Origin: Thalassospira indica
GTDB taxonomy: Bacteria; Pseudomonadota; Alphaproteobacteria; Rhodospirillales; Thalassospiraceae
Assembly: GCF_003403095.1 (NCBI RefSeq)
Contig: NZ_CP031555.1
Location: forward strand, 4,466,001 to 4,530,000
Length of the DNA: 64,000 nucleotides
Reading direction: 5' to 3'
How positions within the stretch are numbered: position 1 is the first letter of the stretch; each line of letters opens with the position of its first letter. The position numbers and the translations under genes were made by a program. Below are positions 55,512 to 64,000 of this stretch, piece after piece. Under the pieces are notes generated by a model. That model was not told where the DNA came from and searched no databases. It saw nothing but the letters and a program-made list of their open reading frames with translations.

Positions 55512-58379
55512 TTAAACAACCGTCCACCGGATGGTGAAAAGCTGCTCTGATTTGATTGTCTGTTTGAGGCGCACCTCGATTTCTGCGATCATCGCGTCCC
55601 GCTTATCCAAGATTTCGTCCTCGACCTCGAAAATACGCTGACGAAGCCGACGCTTCGATTTTTCGAGTGTCTGGATTTGGGTTTGAAGCTTGTGCTGCAT
55701 CGCTGGATCGGTAGCCGACCGGGTTTCACGCTTGAGCTCTTTGACCTTGTTCTTAACGTCGACGAGCTCCTTCTCAGCCGCAGCGACCTTATCCTCTGCC
55801 CACTTCTCCAGCTTCTGGCTCTCTTCGGCCAGCCATGCCGAACGCTGGTGCTTCAGCTCTTCGAGGACTTCGGCCTTCCGAGCCTCCAGCTCCTGAAGCA
55901 CGGTTTCGGGTGCTTCCACATCTTGAGGCGAAGACGACTTGCAAGGCAATTCGAACAAGCGCTTTGCGGCCGAATTCGGCAAGGTAGCGCCTTCATCAGT
56001 CACGCCTGAGAAAATCGTATGGTCCTGATTGTCGATGCCAGTGATTGATAGCTTTTCAATCGACAAAATGCCTGACTGGCCCACAAACGGCTCCAAAGCA
56101 GCGGCCTTCTGTGGCCAAGAGGTATAGTCGAATGTCAAGTGAGCGCCTTGCAGGTCGCGCCCAAGAGCCTGGTCAACAGCATGTTGAGCGAGCGGATGAC
56201 CAAGCCGGTAGCGATGACCATCTAGCCCCTTCTTTGTAAGGTGATAGCCGCCAACAGGAGATGACACGCCGGCAAGCGGCTTCTTGAGTGTGAAACTCAG
56301 ATATGCGTCGTCAAAATCAGCGTGCCTGCGCAATTCGTGCTTGGTGAGCTGCCAGAGCATACGCTCATAGCGGTTCACATATTCCTTGGCTTCATCGAGA
56401 TTGACCTTGAGGCGGTCGTGAACTTCGGCGTCGAAGTTTTCGAGGAGCTTCTTGCGGGTGTCTTGCATCGTCTCGTCGATGCGAGCCGCCATCTCCTCCT
56501 GAAGGCGCTCAAAAGCCGTTTCGATTTCTTCAGCCGTCCGACAGCTCTGGTAGATGCCCACCACTCGCTTCTCGAATTCGACTCCAGACTCAACAGCGCC
56601 CAGAACCTCATCGCTCGCTCCAAAGACGCCCGAAAAGAGCTGAAACTTCTCCGCTAGGAGCTCATAAACGCGCTGATCCGCCGCATTGTTTTTATTGAGG
56701 AAATTGATCACAACAACGTCATGCTGCTGACCATAGCGATGGCATCGACCAATGCGCTGCTCAATGCGTTGAGGGTTCCACGGAAGATCGTAGTTCACGA
56801 CGATTGAACAAAACTGAAGGTTGATTCCTTCAGCTGCCGCTTCCGTAGCAATCATGATTTCAGCGCGGTTGCGGAAGTAGTCCACGAGAGCCGCACGCAT
56901 GTCAGCCGTACGTGAGCCCGTCACCTTGTCGGTATTCTTATTCGCCTCCAGCCACGCATTGTAGATAGCCTTAGATTGCGGATCCGCATTCGATCCGTTG
57001 AAGAGCACGAGCTTATCTTCGAAGCCGTTCTCCGAGAGAAGTCGAACAAGGTAATCCTGGGTGCGGCGAGACTCCGTGAAGATGATCGCCTTGCGCGGGG
57101 CTTGGAGCTCTTGAGCCTTCGCAAAACCGGCGTCCAAAGCCTGTAGAAGCGAACGCCCTTTAGCATTCTCGGAAATTGAAACGGCTAGATCACGGAATGC
57201 TCGGAGGTCATCGATCTCGCTTGAGATGGCTGCAATATCATCTTCAGTCAGAAGCTCTGGCTCGCCCTCGTCTTCGAGCCACTCCTCGGCCTCTTCCTCA
57301 AATCCATCATAGTCAGCCGAGATTTCATCTTGAGAAGCTGCATCATCATCTGCGGCCTCGCGAAGCGCAGCATCATCTTTGAGCTGTCGCTCAAGCTTCC
57401 GGGCAAGGCTATCGAGCGCGCCAGCGATGGCAAAGGTACTCGATGCCAATAGCTTCCGCATTATCAGTGTCATCAACGTACGTTGACTGCTTGGGAGCGC
57501 ATTCAGCGAAGGACGACGAAGATAGTCTGAGACCATGTCATAGAGCGTCTGCTCTTGCTCGCTCGGAACGAATTCCTGGGTAATGGGAATGCGGTTGGTA
57601 TAGCGGATATATTCGAGCACCTGACGGCGTAGCGTCCGATGGCAAATCGGCTTCAGTCGCGCCTTTAGCTCGGCAAACTGCTGGTCAGCACTCAAGCGGG
57701 CGTATTGAGATTGGAAGCTCTTGGCATCGCCAAATGCGTAGTCGTCAATAAGACTAACGAGCCCATAGAGCTCCATGAGAGAGTTCTGGAGCGGCGTCGC
57801 GGTAAGCAAGACCTTCGGGGAATTTTCGAGAGCTGTCTTGAGGGCTTTTCCGATCTTGTTGTCCGCGCGATAGACGTTCCGCAGGCGATGGGCTTCATCG
57901 ATGACCGCGAGGTCCCAAGTGGTAAGCATAAGCTCATCAGCGTGACGGGCAGCAAACTGAAATGAGCAAATGACAATGGCCTTTTGCTCAAATGGGTTTC
58001 GCACCCCGTCCTTGATCATACGATTGTAGTTCTTGGCCTCCAAAATCATGGTCGGGAGGAAAAACTTCTCTTCGATCTCCTGAGACCACTGCTTGCGCAA
58101 GTTTGCAGGGCCAATGATGATGATTTTGCGCTTACCCTCAGTCCACTTTTGGGAGAGGAGCAAACCAGCTTCGATGGTTTTCCCTAGGCCGACTTCGTCA
58201 GCAAGGATCGCACCCTTCGAGAATGGCGACTTAAAGGCGAAGAGAGCTGCCTCGACCTGATGGGGGTTGAGATCGACCTGAGCGTCTAGAAGTGTGCTGG
58301 CAAGCTTCTCTGAATCAGCCGCAGAATGCCGACGGCTAAGCTCATGCGCAAACAGTTTTGCGTGATACTCAGTCGCCAT
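55512..58379 (-). CDS. SNF2-family helicase with C-terminal coiled coil
   Basis: About 955 residues from MATEYHAKLFAHELS. SNF2 motifs: ILADEVGLGKT (about 58-68), AVIDEAHRLRN, VLLTATPLQNS and EQRIGRCHRYGQQH (motif VI). Residues from about 800 to the end are a long coiled coil (EVLEELKHQRSAWLAEES through LEKSKRRLRQRIFEVED). SNF2 translocases are seen in DISARM (DrmD) and other defence operons. The start at 58379 overlaps the HTH gene by 11 bp; an in-frame ATG 51 bp upstream is less likely. Confidence 0.9.
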   Translation of the reverse strand: MATEYHAKLFAHELSRRHSAADSEKLASTLLDAQVDLNPHQVEAALFAFKSPFSKGAILADEVGLGKTIEAGLLLSQKWTEGKRKIIIIGPANLRKQWSQEIEEKFFLPTMILEAKNYNRMIKDGVRNPFEQKAIVICSFQFAARHADELMLTTWDLAVIDEAHRLRNVYRADNKIGKALKTALENSPKVLLTATPLQNSLMELYGLVSLIDDYAFGDAKSFQSQYARLSADQQFAELKARLKPICHRTLRRQVLEYIRYTNRIPITQEFVPSEQEQTLYDMVSDYLRRPSLNALPSSQRTLMTLIMRKLLASSTFAIAGALDSLARKLERQLKDDAALREAADDDAASQDEISADYDGFEEEAEEWLEDEGEPELLTEDDIAAISSEIDDLRAFRDLAVSISENAKGRSLLQALDAGFAKAQELQAPRKAIIFTESRRTQDYLVRLLSENGFEDKLVLFNGSNADPQSKAIYNAWLEANKNTDKVTGSRTADMRAALVDYFRNRAEIMIATEAAAEGINLQFCSIVVNYDLPWNPQRIEQRIGRCHRYGQQHDVVVINFLNKNNAADQRVYELLAEKFQLFSGVFGASDEVLGAVESGVEFEKRVVGIYQSCRTAEEIETAFERLQEEMAARIDETMQDTRKKLLENFDAEVHDRLKVNLDEAKEYVNRYERMLWQLTKHELRRHADFDDAYLSFTLKKPLAGVSSPVGGYHLTKKGLDGHRYRLGHPLAQHAVDQALGRDLQGAHLTFDYTSWPQKAAALEPFVGQSGILSIEKLSITGIDNQDHTIFSGVTDEGATLPNSAAKRLFELPCKSSSPQDVEAPETVLQELEARKAEVLEELKHQRSAWLAEESQKLEKWAEDKVAAAEKELVDVKNKVKELKRETRSATDPAMQHKLQTQIQTLEKSKRRLRQRIFEVEDEILDKRDAMIAEIEVRLKQTIKSEQLFTIRWTVV

Positions 58380-58569
58380 GCTCGCTCTTTCCTCCGGTTT
58401 GTTTCGCTTTCTCGTCGATCCATTCGTCAATCGCAGACTGCCTGAAGCGCCAGCTTCCTCCTACCTTAAAGCCGGGAATTTCCCCTTTTGCGACAAGCGC
58501 ATAGGCGGTTTTCTCCTTCAGTTTGAGGTAGGCTGACAGCTCTTTGATCGTCCAAATATCGTCGGTCAT
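58369..58569 (-). CDS. Excisionase-family HTH protein leading the defence operon
   Basis: About 66 residues from MTDDIWTIKELSAYLKL. The segment KEKTAYALVAKGEIPGFKVGG and WRFRQSAIDEWI form a MerR/excisionase-type HTH. As the first gene, overlapping the SNF2 gene, it may regulate the operon so that methylation comes before restriction, or it may guide the complex to DNA. The promoter should lie in 58570-58778, shared with the divergent virD4 gene. Confidence 0.82.
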   Translation of the reverse strand: MTDDIWTIKELSAYLKLKEKTAYALVAKGEIPGFKVGGSWRFRQSAIDEWIDEKAKQTGGKSEHGD

Positions 58570-58778
58570 GGACCGCCTTTCGGTCATCTCCTCGTAGAAA
58601 ATACGGGAAATTATCGGAATAACCAAGAAAATTTCGCCATTGTCAGCGTGTAGTGCGTCAAAATTGCCATTCTGACCATCATGGACAGTAATCAGTCAGT
58701 CTGGCTGGTTCCGTCCAGTTTTCCGGTTCGGGTTGCGGTGCAGAAGTCTTCAGAAACAACAAACTGGAGGCTTTTGTC

Positions 58779-60329
58779 ATGGGCTTCATACGCACCCTTA
58801 TCCTGTCGCTCTACGCGATGCTGACCCTTTGCTGGAAACTTCTGCCGATTGTCGGCGCACTAGCTGGCTATGCCCTTTTCGCGCCACCCGCGTGGCTTGG
58901 CGGGATCATGGCCGCTGTGCTTGGTCTTGCTGGCTATCTTGCAAAATGCACGGCTTCTGCCGTCTTCTACAAGCCTGACACCCATGGTTCGGCGCGCTTC
59001 GCGGGGCTGGCGGATGCCCGAAAGGGTAAGCTGCTGACCGGCAAGGGCCTTATTTTGGGCCGCAAGCATGGCCGAATGTTGCGCTACCGAGGTGAAGGCC
59101 ACTTGCTGACTTTCGCACCAACGCGAAGCGGTAAGGGTGTCGGCTGTGTCATTCCCAATTTGCTCGACTACCAAGGCTCGGTGGTTGTGACCGACATCAA
59201 GGGTGAGAACAGCGACATTGCCCGCGCATACCGCGCAACCCTAGGGCCAGTTTACGAGCTTGCACCACTCGGCGGCGCGAAGGCGAACCGCGCGACGTTC
59301 AACCCGCTCGATTTCATCCGCATAACGACTGCCTATGAGGTCGATGACGCACGCCTCATCGCCGAAATGCTGGTGGTGCCCGAACACGCCCAGCCGAACC
59401 ACTGGGAACGCGAAGCGCGAACGCTTATCACCGGCCTGCTTCTCTATATCAGGCACCATTGGGACTTGCTGGAGCAGAACCTCGGCACGCTGCGTGACCT
59501 GCTGATGCAGGACAGCGAGGAATTCGAACTGCTGCTGGCGAAGATGGCAATGAGCCATCAGGAAAACGTCGCCCGTATTGCGCGCGGGTTTAGTCAGAAA
59601 GAGCCGAAGGAACGGTCGGCGGTAATCTCGACGGCACAAGGGGCGACCGAACTATTCGAGAGTCCTGAATTGCGGACAGCAACGGAACGCTCATCCTTCA
59701 GCTTTGAGAGCCTGAAGGATGATGTGGGTTCGGTGTTCATCATAGTGCCGCCAGAGTATCTCGAAGCCTACCGCCCATTCCTGCGGCTAATGACTGGCCT
59801 GGCCACCGTGGCGATGACACGGAACATGGCCAAGCCAGCTCAGCCGGTGCTGTTCATGCTCGATGAGCTGCCAGCGCTTGGGTATATGCGCCCTATCGAG
59901 GAAGGCATTGGCTATTTGGCCGGATATGGCGCGAAACTGTGGTTGTTCGTGCAAGATTTGGATCAGCTCCAGAAGACCTATCCGAAAGCGCGCTCGATGA
60001 TCGCCAACTGCGCGGTGCGGCAGGCCTTCAACGTGCAAGACCCCGAAACCGCCAAGCTACTGTCGGACATGTTGGGAACGGCAACGGTTCGGATGCACTC
60101 AGAAGGCCAAAGCTCGTCCCTACCGTTCAATCTCGTCGCTGGCTCTTTCCATTCAGGTGCTTTTGAAGGCGCGCGCCAGCTGATGACGACCGGTGAAATT
60201 CTGACGATGAAAGCCAGGAACCAACTGGTGTTCGTTCAAGGCTTCCCGGCCTTTCGTGCCCGCAAAATCCGCTACTTCGACTGGTGGGAGTGGCAATTAA
60301 GAGCGAGGCTCAAGAATGAAAATCGCTGA
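58779..60329 (+). CDS. Second VirD4/TraG coupling protein
   Basis: About 516 residues, with N-terminal transmembrane helices (about 8-30 and 38-60), Walker A APTRSGKGVG (about 113-122) and Walker B LFMLDELPALG. It is complete, unlike the copy at the left edge, and diverges from it in the linker and C-terminus. With the relaxase and MobC it makes a mobilisation set; no channel genes are visible, so element 2 either has them beyond 64 kb or borrows the channel of a co-resident conjugative element. Confidence 0.93.
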   Translation: MGFIRTLILSLYAMLTLCWKLLPIVGALAGYALFAPPAWLGGIMAAVLGLAGYLAKCTASAVFYKPDTHGSARFAGLADARKGKLLTGKGLILGRKHGRMLRYRGEGHLLTFAPTRSGKGVGCVIPNLLDYQGSVVVTDIKGENSDIARAYRATLGPVYELAPLGGAKANRATFNPLDFIRITTAYEVDDARLIAEMLVVPEHAQPNHWEREARTLITGLLLYIRHHWDLLEQNLGTLRDLLMQDSEEFELLLAKMAMSHQENVARIARGFSQKEPKERSAVISTAQGATELFESPELRTATERSSFSFESLKDDVGSVFIIVPPEYLEAYRPFLRLMTGLATVAMTRNMAKPAQPVLFMLDELPALGYMRPIEEGIGYLAGYGAKLWLFVQDLDQLQKTYPKARSMIANCAVRQAFNVQDPETAKLLSDMLGTATVRMHSEGQSSSLPFNLVAGSFHSGAFEGARQLMTTGEILTMKARNQLVFVQGFPAFRARKIRYFDWWEWQLRARLKNENR

Positions 60330-60393
60330 CAAAGCACTCACCGCTTTGTTATATTATTACAAATGAATGTAACTATGATTTTGGTATTTTGTA

Positions 60394-60819
60394 ATGACAA
60401 TTTGCGTGAACCCAAGAGAACTCCACGAGGTTTTGTCAAAGCTTGGGAAGCTCAAGAGCCTTGACTTGTGGTCGGTTCCGCAAAGTCGCCGCCTATCCTT
60501 CGAAGATAGCGTGAGCGGTGCGATTGGCTCTGAGTGCAAAGCATTAGGCAGTCTGAGCGAGCGAGTTTCAGTCAACTTTCGTCAATTTTCGCAGCTCATC
60601 AAAAGTCTTTCCTCAGCAGAATTCATAACAATCAACTATGGCGAGCCGTGGCTAATTATCGAACACGAAACAGGACGCATCACGATAGCCGCCAAAGAAG
60701 TAGCAAAGCCACCCCAGCCAAGTTTGGATAAGCCACGGAAGACAGTCAAACCTACCTCTACGCAGCAGAAACTTGACCTGTGGGACTTCAGCCTAAATAT
60801 GCCATTCGAAGAGAAATAA
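60394..60819 (+). CDS. Hypothetical protein
   Basis: About 141 residues. I do not recognise it. It shows alternating beta-like segments (LSERVSVNFRQFSQLIKSL, EFITINYGEPWLIIEHETG) and a lysine/proline-rich C-terminal linker followed by a short WDFSLNMPFEEK tail. The base composition is visibly lower in GC than the flanking mobility genes. It is convergent with the relaxase gene, 20 bp apart. Real coding is likely from its length and lack of overlap, but unproven. Confidence 0.55.
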   Translation: MTICVNPRELHEVLSKLGKLKSLDLWSVPQSRRLSFEDSVSGAIGSECKALGSLSERVSVNFRQFSQLIKSLSSAEFITINYGEPWLIIEHETGRITIAAKEVAKPPQPSLDKPRKTVKPTSTQQKLDLWDFSLNMPFEEK

Positions 60820-60838
60820 GGAGCGCGAAAAGCTTGGC

Positions 60839-62539
60839 CTATCGATCCAGATAGTCGAGCCCCTGGGTGCGATTGTAGTCCCGGTCACGCTCGCGTTCCC
60901 GCTTTCGCTCCATGTAGGTGCGACGGGCGCGGAGCAATTCCATTTTGCGATCTTCAGCAAGATTGCTGGCGAGAATGGCCTTATCCGTGGCGCGCGTCAG
61001 TGCCTTGGCGCGGCGCATCGCCTTCTCCTTCATGATTTCCCGCAATTCAAACGGCACATCGGCGCGCAATCGCAGCATGGCGAAGTCATTGAGTGCAATC
61101 CGCAAGGCACGGCGGTTGGCCTCGATACGGTCGCGATGATGCCCAAGTTTGAGTTGCTGCTCCCGCCAGCGACGGCGTTTCAGATGCAGCTTTCGGAAGG
61201 CTCGTTTCGCGTTCCCTCGCGCCTCGGTGTCTGCCCCTAGGTATCGTGCCCCGTTCATCCGACCAAGCAGGTTGGCGTTTTTCTTCACCATGCGCTCGGC
61301 GTCGGCGACACCAAAGGTCTGTTCCAGCTTCAACCAGCGTTCCGCTGCCTTTTCCGGGTTGCGGAAGATGTCGAACAAGGACTGGTTGAATTGAGCCTCT
61401 GAAGCCTTTTCGCGGGCTTCGTAATTCGGCAACGTCTTCTTCAGCCAGCCGCGATCACGCTCAAGCCGCGAGATGCGACGCTCACCAGCCCGATAGACCG
61501 CCTCGACCCCTTTCCAGTAGTTGTAGTCTAAGTCAGCGGCATCCACCTCCAGCACGGCGTCTGCATTCTTGCGCTCAACGGCAAGCTGGGCTTCGCGAAG
61601 TTTCTTAGCACGGCGCTGTTCGGCAGGCGTCATGTTCTCGTAGCCTGGGATCTGCGCCTCCGGCGCGTCATCCCGTGCGAGGTCTTTCATGCGCTCGGCC
61701 ATGAACACGTCGAACCGCTCACCGAAGCGATCCTCCAGCTCGGTCAGCCGAACGCCCTTGCCCATCTGCGAGAGCTTGGCGAAGCGCTCACCCTTGGCGA
61801 GCACAAGCCCCTGACCTTTGCGTTGCAGGAAGACGCCTTGCGCCCCCAACCGTGCGGTGAGGTCATGCCAATCCTTTGCATTATAGAAGTGGCCCTGCAC
61901 CTTCTCTCGTAGGGCTTTGACCTCACCCTTGCCCATGGCAATCTGAGGTTCTCGTTCTTCGCGCTTGGCCTGCCAATATTCACCCTCTGTTGGCGTATCG
62001 AGGCTTTCGACCAAATCGAAGTCGTCCACCTTCTCTAGTTCGCGAATGCGTTCCTTATCGCGCGGGATATTGAGCTCACGCTCTCGGGCAATTTCTCTGC
62101 AAAGCTCCGTCAGCCTACGCCCATCATTGTGACGGTCGAAAGCTTTGCCGATGGTAGGATGCACCCTGTTTATCAGGAAGTGCATGTGGGGATGCTTGGT
62201 GTCCTTGTGGGCATAGACAAGCATCTGATGCTCGGTCAGCCCCATGCGCTCGATGGCCTCGCCCGCAATCTCACGCAGCACTTCTGGCGGTAGCTTGCCC
62301 CGTCGCGCATCCTTCGGATCGAAGGACAGGACAAAATGATAGACAGGCTTCTTGCAGCGAAGGTTCTGCGCGGCGGTCGCTTCCATGATGGCGGACGCGG
62401 CCAAGGGATCGGTCGTCTCAAGGTTTCGGGCTTCCATCCATGCCACGCGATCAGTGGAGAGCCCGTTTGTGCGGCCCGCCAGATATAGCGCCGATGATTT
62501 AAAGGCAGCAGGCTGCTTGGATGGAATCTTGAACCGCAT
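60839..62539 (-). CDS. MOBP-type relaxase of element 2
   Basis: About 566 residues. The N-terminus has the strand VYHFVLSFDP (about 66-75) and the three-histidine site HPHMHFLINR (about 116-125), the relaxase motif III. The catalytic tyrosine is likely Y19 in SSALYLAGR. The C-terminal 350 residues are basic and largely coiled coil. It is distinct from the DUF3363 relaxase of element 1. The gene starts 7 bp after mobC, so the two are co-transcribed. Its oriT should be the repeat-rich region upstream of mobC. Confidence 0.92.
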   Translation of the reverse strand: MRFKIPSKQPAAFKSSALYLAGRTNGLSTDRVAWMEARNLETTDPLAASAIMEATAAQNLRCKKPVYHFVLSFDPKDARRGKLPPEVLREIAGEAIERMGLTEHQMLVYAHKDTKHPHMHFLINRVHPTIGKAFDRHNDGRRLTELCREIARERELNIPRDKERIRELEKVDDFDLVESLDTPTEGEYWQAKREEREPQIAMGKGEVKALREKVQGHFYNAKDWHDLTARLGAQGVFLQRKGQGLVLAKGERFAKLSQMGKGVRLTELEDRFGERFDVFMAERMKDLARDDAPEAQIPGYENMTPAEQRRAKKLREAQLAVERKNADAVLEVDAADLDYNYWKGVEAVYRAGERRISRLERDRGWLKKTLPNYEAREKASEAQFNQSLFDIFRNPEKAAERWLKLEQTFGVADAERMVKKNANLLGRMNGARYLGADTEARGNAKRAFRKLHLKRRRWREQQLKLGHHRDRIEANRRALRIALNDFAMLRLRADVPFELREIMKEKAMRRAKALTRATDKAILASNLAEDRKMELLRARRTYMERKRERERDRDYNRTQGLDYLDR

Positions 62540-62546
62540 CCTTCCC

Positions 62547-63065
62547 CTACCCGTCTGTCTCTTGACTGCCCTCGCCCAGCGCTTCTTCCAACGGTGCGAG
62601 CGCCAGCTTCAAACCTTGCATGGCCCATTTGCGATCTTCGGGGTCAAGGTCAGCACCTGAGTTGGCGCGGCGGGCAAGCCCATTGATTGCATGACCAGCA
62701 CCGTTGAGTGGTTCGAGTTGTTCCTCGATGAGGCCGATGAGATCATTCCGACCAAGCAGCCTTTCCACCATGTGACCGCCAACGTAGCGCGCCATTTTCA
62801 GGTAGCGTTCGTCGCCGGTCGCATCGTGAAGCTGGCGGAAGTTCGTGGCGATGGATGTCAGCTCGTAGAGGAGCTTTTCGAACACCAGATTGGTCACGGG
62901 TTTGGAGCGCGGCCGCTTGTCCAGAATGGTGGTGCGGGCATAGGGTCCAGCAAGCATTCCAGCGTCTCGCGCCATGGCCTCCACGCGGGCGTATTCATCA
63001 GCCGTCAGCCGCACGCTGAGCACGCGGGTGCGCTGGTCTTCTGGAGCCTTTCTGGGTCGCGCCAT
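62547..63065 (-). CDS. mobC: MobC-type relaxosome accessory protein
   Basis: About 172 residues. The N-terminus (RVLSVRLTADEYARVEAMARDAG) is a ribbon-helix-helix-like oriT-binding region, and the middle (LLYELTSIATNFRQLHDATGD) is the conserved MobC segment. It lies directly between the oriT-like region and the relaxase gene, the standard layout. Such proteins help melt oriT and load the relaxase. Confidence 0.88.
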   Translation of the reverse strand: MARPRKAPEDQRTRVLSVRLTADEYARVEAMARDAGMLAGPYARTTILDKRPRSKPVTNLVFEKLLYELTSIATNFRQLHDATGDERYLKMARYVGGHMVERLLGRNDLIGLIEEQLEPLNGAGHAINGLARRANSGADLDPEDRKWAMQGLKLALAPLEEALGEGSQETDG

Positions 63066-63654
63066 GGGCTACCTCCAATGCCATTTCACAAGGTGCCTGG
63101 GCAGCCCTTCAAGCCCGCTGCAAGCGCAAGATGGGAGCTCGGCTTGAGACCTCCCGAAGGGATGGTCGAATGCCATAAGAGCCTTTTCGCTAGAAAACCC
63201 GCGCCCGTCAGGGGCAAAGGGTTTTCGTATGCGAAAATACATCTTGCCGTCAGCGTGAGCTGCAAAGCACCTCCCTGCTGTATGGAAAATAGCAGAAACG
63301 ACAACGCTATAAGCCGCAGAAACACTCTATAATACGCATACGAAAACAGCAAGAGGCCACAAGCCCCAGCAACGAACAACACCCCACATAGAGCCGCAAC
63401 ACCGTCAGGAGAAATCACCAGGCCACACCTGACACCCCTAGAGGCGGCCCAAAAAAGCCGCGCGGCGAGCGGAAGCGCGGCGGAAAAAACTGACATGCGG
63501 GGGTTGAAGCGGTTCAGAATCGTGACCACACCTTAGGTATCAACACTCCTTCAGTACCGTTTCAAACGCCATGGCTTATGCCTGCGCTTGAACGCTGATT
63601 TTCACAAACCTCAAACACAGGGAACCGCCACGGAAACGTGCGCGGCATTTTGCT
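63066..63654. other. Candidate oriT region of element 2
   Basis: No believable gene in 590 bp. The arms gaaaaccc (63193-63200) and gggttttc (63219-63226) form a perfect 8-bp stem with an inner gccc/gggc stem. Directly downstream, catcttg|c (63240-63247) fits the P-type nic pattern YATCYTG|Y. gttttcgtatgcg (63221-63233) has an exact 13-bp inverted copy at 63335-63347. A minus-strand ORF over 63086-63529 is hydrophobic and has no family resemblance. The origin function is inferred from structure and from mobC next to it. Confidence 0.65.
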
Positions 63655-63855
63655 ATGGAACTTGAATTTAACCTGCTTTCATTCGTCCTCGGCCTGGCCA
63701 TCATCCCGTTGCTGCACATGGCAGCTTTCGGCACCGGCTTTGCCGTTGGATACGTCACCACTCGCCGGTTGGGCAAAGGCCTTTCGGACCCGATGCCTCA
63801 TAATGGCATTGGCGCAATGACCGGCCTCAGCCTCGCTGACGTCTACAAAAACTGA
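63655..63855 (+). CDS. Small membrane protein
   Basis: About 66 residues from MELEFNLLSFVLGL. One long hydrophobic helix (about 5-32) is followed by a short polar tail (TTRRLGKGLSDPMPHNGIG). No family recognised. A strong terminator follows 7 bp after the stop, which supports real expression. Transcribed away from mobC, toward the right edge. Confidence 0.6.
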   Translation: MELEFNLLSFVLGLAIIPLLHMAAFGTGFAVGYVTTRRLGKGLSDPMPHNGIGAMTGLSLADVYKN

Positions 63856-63861
63856 TATCGG

Positions 63862-63892
63862 AAAACCGCCCTCAGCAATGAGGGCGGTTTTT
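63862..63892 (+). terminator. Rho-independent terminator
   Basis: A 13-bp perfect stem (63862-63874 with 63879-63891), gcaa tetraloop and T-run follow the small membrane protein gene. The remaining 108 bp to the window edge are AT-rich with a tacga/tcgta inverted repeat near 63965-63977, probably the promoter of the next gene. Confidence 0.88.
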
Positions 63893-64000
63893 GTTCAATT
63901 GAATTTTTGAAAAAAATGCCAATATATAAACAAATAACTTCATCTTCTGCATTTTTTCTAAACCTTACGACATTCGTAGGAACAAACTATGTCAAAGAAG

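Noticed and set aside
63086..63529. 147-residue hydrophobic minus-strand ORF upstream of mobC
   Set aside because: Covers the oriT-like repeats, has no family resemblance, and its leucine/alanine richness can come from GC-rich non-coding DNA.

Overview
The window is mobile DNA from a GC-rich alphaproteobacterium. Sphingomonadales is my best guess, judged only from the resemblance of the backbone proteins to those elements; no rRNA or core gene fixes the host. I read it as two mobile elements side by side, loaded with phage-defence cargo.

Element 1 (about 1-47.2 kb) is an integrative and conjugative element (ICE) backbone, almost all on the minus strand and running off the left edge. It holds a VirD4/TraG coupling protein (cut by the edge), a DUF3363 VirD2-type relaxase, an oriT-like intergenic region with a P-type nic motif (about 3421-3520), a lytic transglycosylase, DUF736 proteins, a TraF-type peptidase, DUF2840, a ribbon-helix-helix/ParA pair, a RepA initiator with iteron-like repeats inside its own gene, AlpA-like and XRE regulators, DUF2493, a Toprim primase, a 1440-residue methyltransferase/helicase of the strawberry-notch type, a large ParB, a RadC-like protein, DUF2958 and ArdC. 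Cargo, mostly on the plus strand, interrupts this backbone: (i) a cluster of DUF3800, radical-SAM, DEDDh exonuclease, P-loop kinase and aldo/keto reductase genes (11.2-15.7 kb) that I cannot match to a described system; (ii) an IetAS ATPase/subtilase pair (25.3-28.8 kb); (iii) a TetR-controlled hydrolase/membrane protein operon (29-31 kb); (iv) a DUF4143 ATPase, then Hachiman (hamAB), then a minus-strand operon of three-Cys-motif protein, TcmP and an Mrr-like endonuclease, then a VapC-type toxin-antitoxin pair (35.6-44.9 kb). A large serine recombinase closes the block.

Element 2 starts at a 45-bp 3' fragment of an initiator tRNA-fMet gene (47209-47253), which I read as an attachment site. 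It carries a tyrosine integrase, an excisionase-like protein, a minus-strand operon of HTH protein, SNF2 helicase, beta-class DNA methyltransferase and type III Res-like helicase (49-58.6 kb), then a second VirD4 protein, a second relaxase with MobC, and a second oriT-like region (63.19-63.35 kb). No type IV secretion genes are seen for either element inside the window.

Themes that cross single genes: three backbone genes (24306, ParB, ArdC) share a hairpin leader placed just before the Shine-Dalgarno sequence. Most operons use overlapping or TTG/GTG starts. Two backbone genes look broken by single changes (an amber stop near 23433; a +1 frameshift near 8990).
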